This document shows, in pieces, positions 59,998 to 64,000 of a stretch of 64,000 nt of DNA; the first letter of the stretch is position 1, and each line of letters opens with the position of its first letter. A model generated the notes under the pieces. It was given only the letters and a program-made list of their open reading frames with translations, searched no databases and was not told where the DNA came from. The stretch spans positions 510,505,442-510,569,441 of the forward strand of contig NC_081410.1 of assembly GCF_030272615.1 (NCBI RefSeq), read 5' to 3'. Source of the stretch: Cryptomeria japonica (taxonomy: Eukaryota; Streptophyta; Pinopsida; Cupressales; Cupressaceae). The position numbers were made by a program, and so were the translations under genes.

Positions 59998-61572
59998 TGT
60001 TGGCATTATTGGCATTAAGTTGTCATTGATGTCAACTAGTTTGGCCAAGTCACCAGTAAGTCAGAAATGGTGACCAGTATAAAAAGAGCAAGACAGAAGG
60101 AAGGTTACCGGTACACATGACTTGTGTCATCAACCAGTAAAACAGGCTTACCGATAAGGCACAAACTGGGATGGAGGTTATTTTTTTGTTATGAAGGCAC
60201 AACAACCGATGACCAGAACAGATAGGATGTTTGATGGTCATACCGGTAAGGTAAACTAAACCAGTAGTCAACCTTGGTCAACAAAGAATGTCAAATTGAC
60301 ATAGTAATCCACGCAGAGGTGGATGTCGACAAGCATGATAGCTGGATGCTAGGTCGATGGATTGCACAAGTTGGTGGAGTGTGCATCTATGTAACAAATC
60401 TGCAAGCAGGTTGGGTTTTATGTGGATCTTGCAAGTCACGGAGGATGTCAAAGGATTGTGGCTCGAGGAAGGCAAGTTGGCAAGGTGACTAAATTGATCC
60501 TGCAAGAAGATTTGATCTTCATACATGTTAGGTGAAGGAAACAACAAAGCCATTAATCCCGAATGATAGAGAAAAGCAGAAAAACATGGTGCAGACCTCT
60601 CGATTTAGAAAATGCACATTGGAATGTGCAGCTTTGCTAGTGATTGATCGATGTCATGAAGATATTATCCCTAAAAAAGCAAATCAAATAAAATCGTATT
60701 CAGATTGAGTTGGAGAAGGAAAACCTAACACGACAATGTTTGAATGTGTTATTGGCGAGAATCCATGACTATAAATACATGAGCTCGAAATAGAAATTTT
60801 TGATACTAGAGGAAAAGAAGAAGAGTGAAGAGAACTTGAGCGAAGAGAAGAATCATCTCCCTTAGAATTTATTCTAAGTAAGTTGCAAAGTGAGTCAACA
60901 AGCAAACCGGTGAGGGTTTAACCGATAGTGATTGAGTACCGGTATAACTGTAGCAAGTCCAACAGCTGAGCAAACCGGTGAGGTGAGGTTGAGCAAGGCG
61001 TCATCCAAGTGTGACATAGTGAGTTGTGAGGTTGTGAGAGAGAGAGGAAAGAGGCCAAGATTCAGAGAGAGCTACCTATTAACAAGTAGTGTGAGATCTA
61101 GTAAAGAAGAGAAGATTGATAATCGGCAAAGACCTATTTGATCAAGAGTTGCAGAATTCATTTGCAACAAGAAGCCATAACTATATCCAAATTGTATTTT
61201 AATATACATCACCAAGTTGGAGCTTGGTACAAGGGTTTGTGCTCTTGGGTTGGTGCCCTAAATGAGTAGGGGTTGGTGCTCCTTGGGTTGGTGCCCTAAA
61301 TATTTGTAATTCAGTGTTTCACTTGTGAAGCTAGATTGGAGTAGTAGTCTCCAACAGCATTTCTCATCGAGGTTTTTGCCATACTGGGTTTTCCTCGTAC
61401 ATCTAGTGTTGTGGGTTGCATTTGTGTGATTTTCCCTTTTTGGTTTCTCCATTTTCTTTATTGGTTTGATTGTTTAGTGCTTAAGATAACAAACGGTATT
61501 CTAAAGTTGCTTTAAAAGTTTGAAGAGTTTAGGAACCACTGATTCACCCCCCTCTCAGTGATACTTTGTGTT
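59998..61572 (+). repeat. 5' LTR of element D
   Basis: Starts TGTTGGCATT, carries ttgtcattgatgtcaa at 60020-60035, TATAAATA at 60770-60777, and gattcacccccctctcagtg at 61540-61560. The exact 3' end is uncertain because the terminal CA is not preserved (gtgtt before the primer site). Confidence 0.75.
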
Positions 61573-61584
61573 TGGTATCAGATC
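61573..61584 (+). other. Primer binding site of element D
   Basis: TGGTATCAGATC, one change from TGGTATCAGAGC. Confidence 0.85.
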
Positions 61585-61636
61585 CTAGGTTTCCGGTTAT
61601 TTATAAACCTTGGGTAGATTTTGGACTTAGAACATA

Positions 61637-63162
61637 ATGGTAAGAAATGACTCTGCTTCCTCAAAAGCCCCCATGTTTGATGGATCTAACTATGCCTTTT
61701 GGAGCAGAAGAATGGAGACCCATATTTCCTCCCTTGGTTTTGATGTGTGGATGTCTGTCAAGAACAGGTATGCTATCCCTAGTGTTCCTCCCACTGATAC
61801 GGATTCCAAGAAGGAGTATGAGAACAATGCAAAGTCCAAACATGCTATTTTGAGCGGGTTGTCTGATAATGAGTTTGTCAAGGTTACGCACTATGCATAT
61901 ACCAAGGAGAACTGGGATAAAATGGAGAGGTTATTTGAAGGAGATGCAAAATTCAAAGAGGCCAAGTTGCAAGCACTAAGGGGACAAATTGAAGGCATCA
62001 AGATAAAGGATGATGAAAAGATTGCAAACTACCTTCACATATTTGATGAAACTGTGAATAACATCAAAGGACTTGGGGAAGAAATTGTAGATGAGATCCT
62101 TGTCAAGAAAGTACTTAGGTCCCTTACACCTACGTATGATACAAAGGTGTTTGCCATAGAAGAATCCAAGAATCTGAAAATATTTACAATGGATGAGCTA
62201 TTTGGCCCACTAATAGCCTATGAGATGAGAACAACCGGTGAGGCTTCCTTAAGGAAAGAGGCAGCGTTCAACACTACCAAGAAGGGCAAAGAAGTAGTTG
62301 CTCATAAAGGATCTAGTGAAGACTCTGATGCAAAGGTAGAAAACTTTGTCAGAAAACTCAAAAGAGGATCCGGAAAGTATAAAGGAAAGCTACCACTCAA
62401 ATGTTCCAACTGTGGTAAAGTTGGACACTTTGCTGCAAAATATCCTTATAATGAAACCGGTGAAGATGAGTCAAGAGAATTTAGCAGATTTGTTGTCAAA
62501 GAAAAAGAAAGAAATGTCTACCTACAAGGAAGAAGAGGCCTCTATACTATTGAAGATGATGTCGTAGATGAAAAACTGCATCAGAGGATGACTATCATGA
62601 GAATGACAGAAAAGTTAATCTCTTTATGGAACTTAATGAACTGGTTGGTGAAGATGAGGAAGAAGAGGATATTGAGGCAGAGGTAGATTTAGAAGGTGAG
62701 CTTATAAGTTCTCTTGAGGAATTGAGTAAAACAAGAAGAGAACTCAAGAAGGTCAAGCTTGTTGTACTAGATGAACAAGGTCTCTTGAAGCAATCCCTGG
62801 ATGAGTCCAGTCAAGTTATATATGACTTGAAACTACAGCTGGAAGAAACCAAGAGGATATGTGAAGTTACATCCTCTGATCTGATGAAGAAGGAAAAGGA
62901 GCATCAAGATTTGGAAGTAGAAATAGTGAAGCTCAGAAAGGAGCTTGAAGAAAGTAAGGAAGAAATAAAAGTGAGGAGAAAATATGAAGGCAACACCAAA
63001 GCCTTTGATAAGATGTTGAACAAACAAAACCAATCCAAAGATATCGGTGGCTTAGGCTTTGAAGAAGGTCAATGTTCAAACAAAAAAGACACATCCGGTA
63101 ACGAAATAAAGTCCACCTCTTCAAATGAAGGTGTAAAGCGGAAAATCGTGATCGAACCCTAG
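61637..63162 (+). pseudogene. Copia gag of element D with coiled-coil extension
   Basis: ATG 61637 (MVRNDSASSKAPMFDGSNYA) opens the gag polypeptide domain, residues about 10-215 (NYLHIFDETVNNIKGLGEE, VLRSLTPTYD). KYKGKLPLKCSNCGKVGHF begins the zinc knuckle at about residue 250, but the last Cys is Tyr (AAKYPY). A frameshift at about 62560-62600 moves the remainder into the frame of 62626-63162. That part has an acidic hinge (VGEDEEEEDIEAEVDLEGE) and a predicted coiled coil of about 100 residues (LEETKRI, HQDLEVEIVKLRKELEESK), then a DIGGLGFEEG motif. A long coiled-coil gag tail followed by GLG-x is seen in SIRE-type Copia elements, from memory. It would help gag assemble. The stop at 63160 lies near the truncation. 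Confidence 0.82.
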
Positions 63163-64000
63163 TTGCTCTCCCCTCTTCCAACTCCAAGGAGAGAGAAGGG
63201 AGATTCACTAGGGTTGATGGTTTTCACTAAGGGGAGAGACTTTACATTCAAAAGACAGGTTGAAACTCACAAGATCCAATCCCACCCAAGGCAAGATTGG
63301 ATACTAAATGTGTTTCAAGGGGTAAGAAAGCAAGGCTACCCTCTTTTGTAAAGAATGTGCATAGAAGAATTAAGCTAGGAATGCATAGAAAGTGAGAAAG
63401 ATTCGCTTATAAACTGAGATAGGAATACAGTATGAAGCTGCGGACCTGGAATTAGCAGTAACATGTCGATACGGCGCTGTCCTGCGAATTTGAGCAAAAG
63501 TTGTCGGGACGATGGCGCCCGGTGCCACGGTCCTCAGAAAAATCCGCGAAACGAAGGGGGATCTGTTCGTCTCTGCACAAGGATTCCAGATCTTCAATTT
63601 CAGCCATGTACCTACAACCTACACACAGAAAAGTGAAGACGATTGGGGGGTTAGGGATTAGGGGTTTGCCTTTAGGTCAAACCCCGGTTTTGGAATTAAC
63701 CAAGAAATGAGCAATGTTGTAAATGTAAATGTCTGTAATGTAAAACAAGTACTAATACCTTGTTCTAAGGATGTTTGTATCCTTATGTGTGAAGGTTTAG
63801 ATGTTGTTGTTTGTTGTATGTTTGTATGTTGTATGTAGCATGTAGTATATGATCTCCTCTTCAATGGTTGAATCCTTGTCTTGAATGCAACACTTAGCCT
63901 TGAATGGAGACTTGAAATGATCAATTGCTTGAAGGAATGCTTGAATGCTTGAATGCTTGAGTATAGTTTCCATGCCTTTTCCATCATACCGAATGAAAGA
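63163..64000. other. Unidentified sequence interrupting element D
   Basis: Distinct composition. 63420-63660 is GC-richer (gatggcgcccggtgcc, aaaatccgcgaaacg), while 63700-64000 is rich in TTG/TGTATG runs. A minus-strand frame of 109 codons (63987-63658) has no recognisable domain. A 9-bp repeat gaatgcttg occurs three times at about 63937-63962. It could be the start of another LTR element; nothing decisive is visible. Confidence 0.4.

Larger units (their letters stand above)
59998..63162 (+). mobile_element. Copia element D, 5' LTR and gag only (truncated)
   Basis: Begins TGTTGGCATT at 59998. LTR of about 1.57 kb, primer site, then gag. No protease, integrase or RT follows: the sequence changes character after about 63150, so D is cut by another insertion or a deletion. 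No 3' LTR within the window. Confidence 0.8.

Noticed and set aside
61258-61452. Minus-strand ORF of 64 residues
   Set aside because: Falls in the 5' LTR of element D, antisense to its transcription, without a domain.
63645-63675. Telomere-like TTTAGGG sequence
   Set aside because: Only scattered ttaggg/taggg words, not a tandem array.

Overview
This window reads as the nuclear genome of a seed plant, probably one with a large, slowly cleaned genome such as a gymnosperm. The evidence is indirect: long AT-rich stretches, old nested LTR retrotransposons with 1.0-1.6 kb LTRs, initiator-Met tRNA primer sites, and no intact host gene in 64 kb. The species cannot be fixed from the sequence. I find no rRNA, tRNA or CRISPR array. 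Every long reading frame belongs to, or plausibly belongs to, a mobile element, and almost all are broken by stops.

Layout. 1-656 is the right part of a Copia-type LTR. 1456-2186 and 8397-8610 are two halves of a decayed minus-strand Ty3/gypsy-like gag, split by Copia element A (2187-8391, TSD CACTC). From 9100 to 10866 and again from 17599 to 18963 runs one decayed minus-strand reading region of unknown identity. It was split by Copia element B (10872-17593, TSD GACTT), which is the best preserved full-length element here. 19 to 27.2 kb is AT-rich and gene-free, with a 7-bp minisatellite and a 224-bp tandem duplication. Copia element C (27280-36025) carries an antisense solo LTR nested inside its gag (29656-31286, TSD ATTCT). 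36.0-40.4 kb holds a roughly 200-bp tandem repeat and a long (TA)n tract.

40447-53208 is the most unusual region and my main candidate for something undescribed. Two arrays of GGCGAAT-like motifs bracket it. Its left edge is a hAT-like CAGGGATAACTT and its right edge an imperfect inverted copy. Inside are a decayed hAT-superfamily transposase on the minus strand, a convergent 4-kb decayed gene with a G-patch-like motif and a long coiled coil, and a compact ORF with one internal stop. A giant hAT-like transposon with extra genes fits, but no 8-bp target duplication is visible.

53820-58803 (element E, minus strand, TSD ATCTA) is the youngest insertion. Its LTRs differ by about one substitution and a 2-bp indel. 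It has only gag and protease-like sequence and lacks integrase, reverse transcriptase and RNase H, so it must have moved with proteins made elsewhere. 59998 to about 63162 is the 5' LTR and gag of element D, cut off by an unidentified sequence that reaches the window end.

Across elements the damage has one style. Gln CAG codons have become TAG, Arg CGA codons TGA and Trp codons TAG/TGA, as expected from deamination of methylated CHG and CG cytosines. One conserved Gln codon at the start of reverse transcriptase is TAG in A, B and C alike. Element boundaries rest on TG...CA ends, primer sites and target duplications read directly. Family names rest on motifs remembered from known families, and no database search was run.
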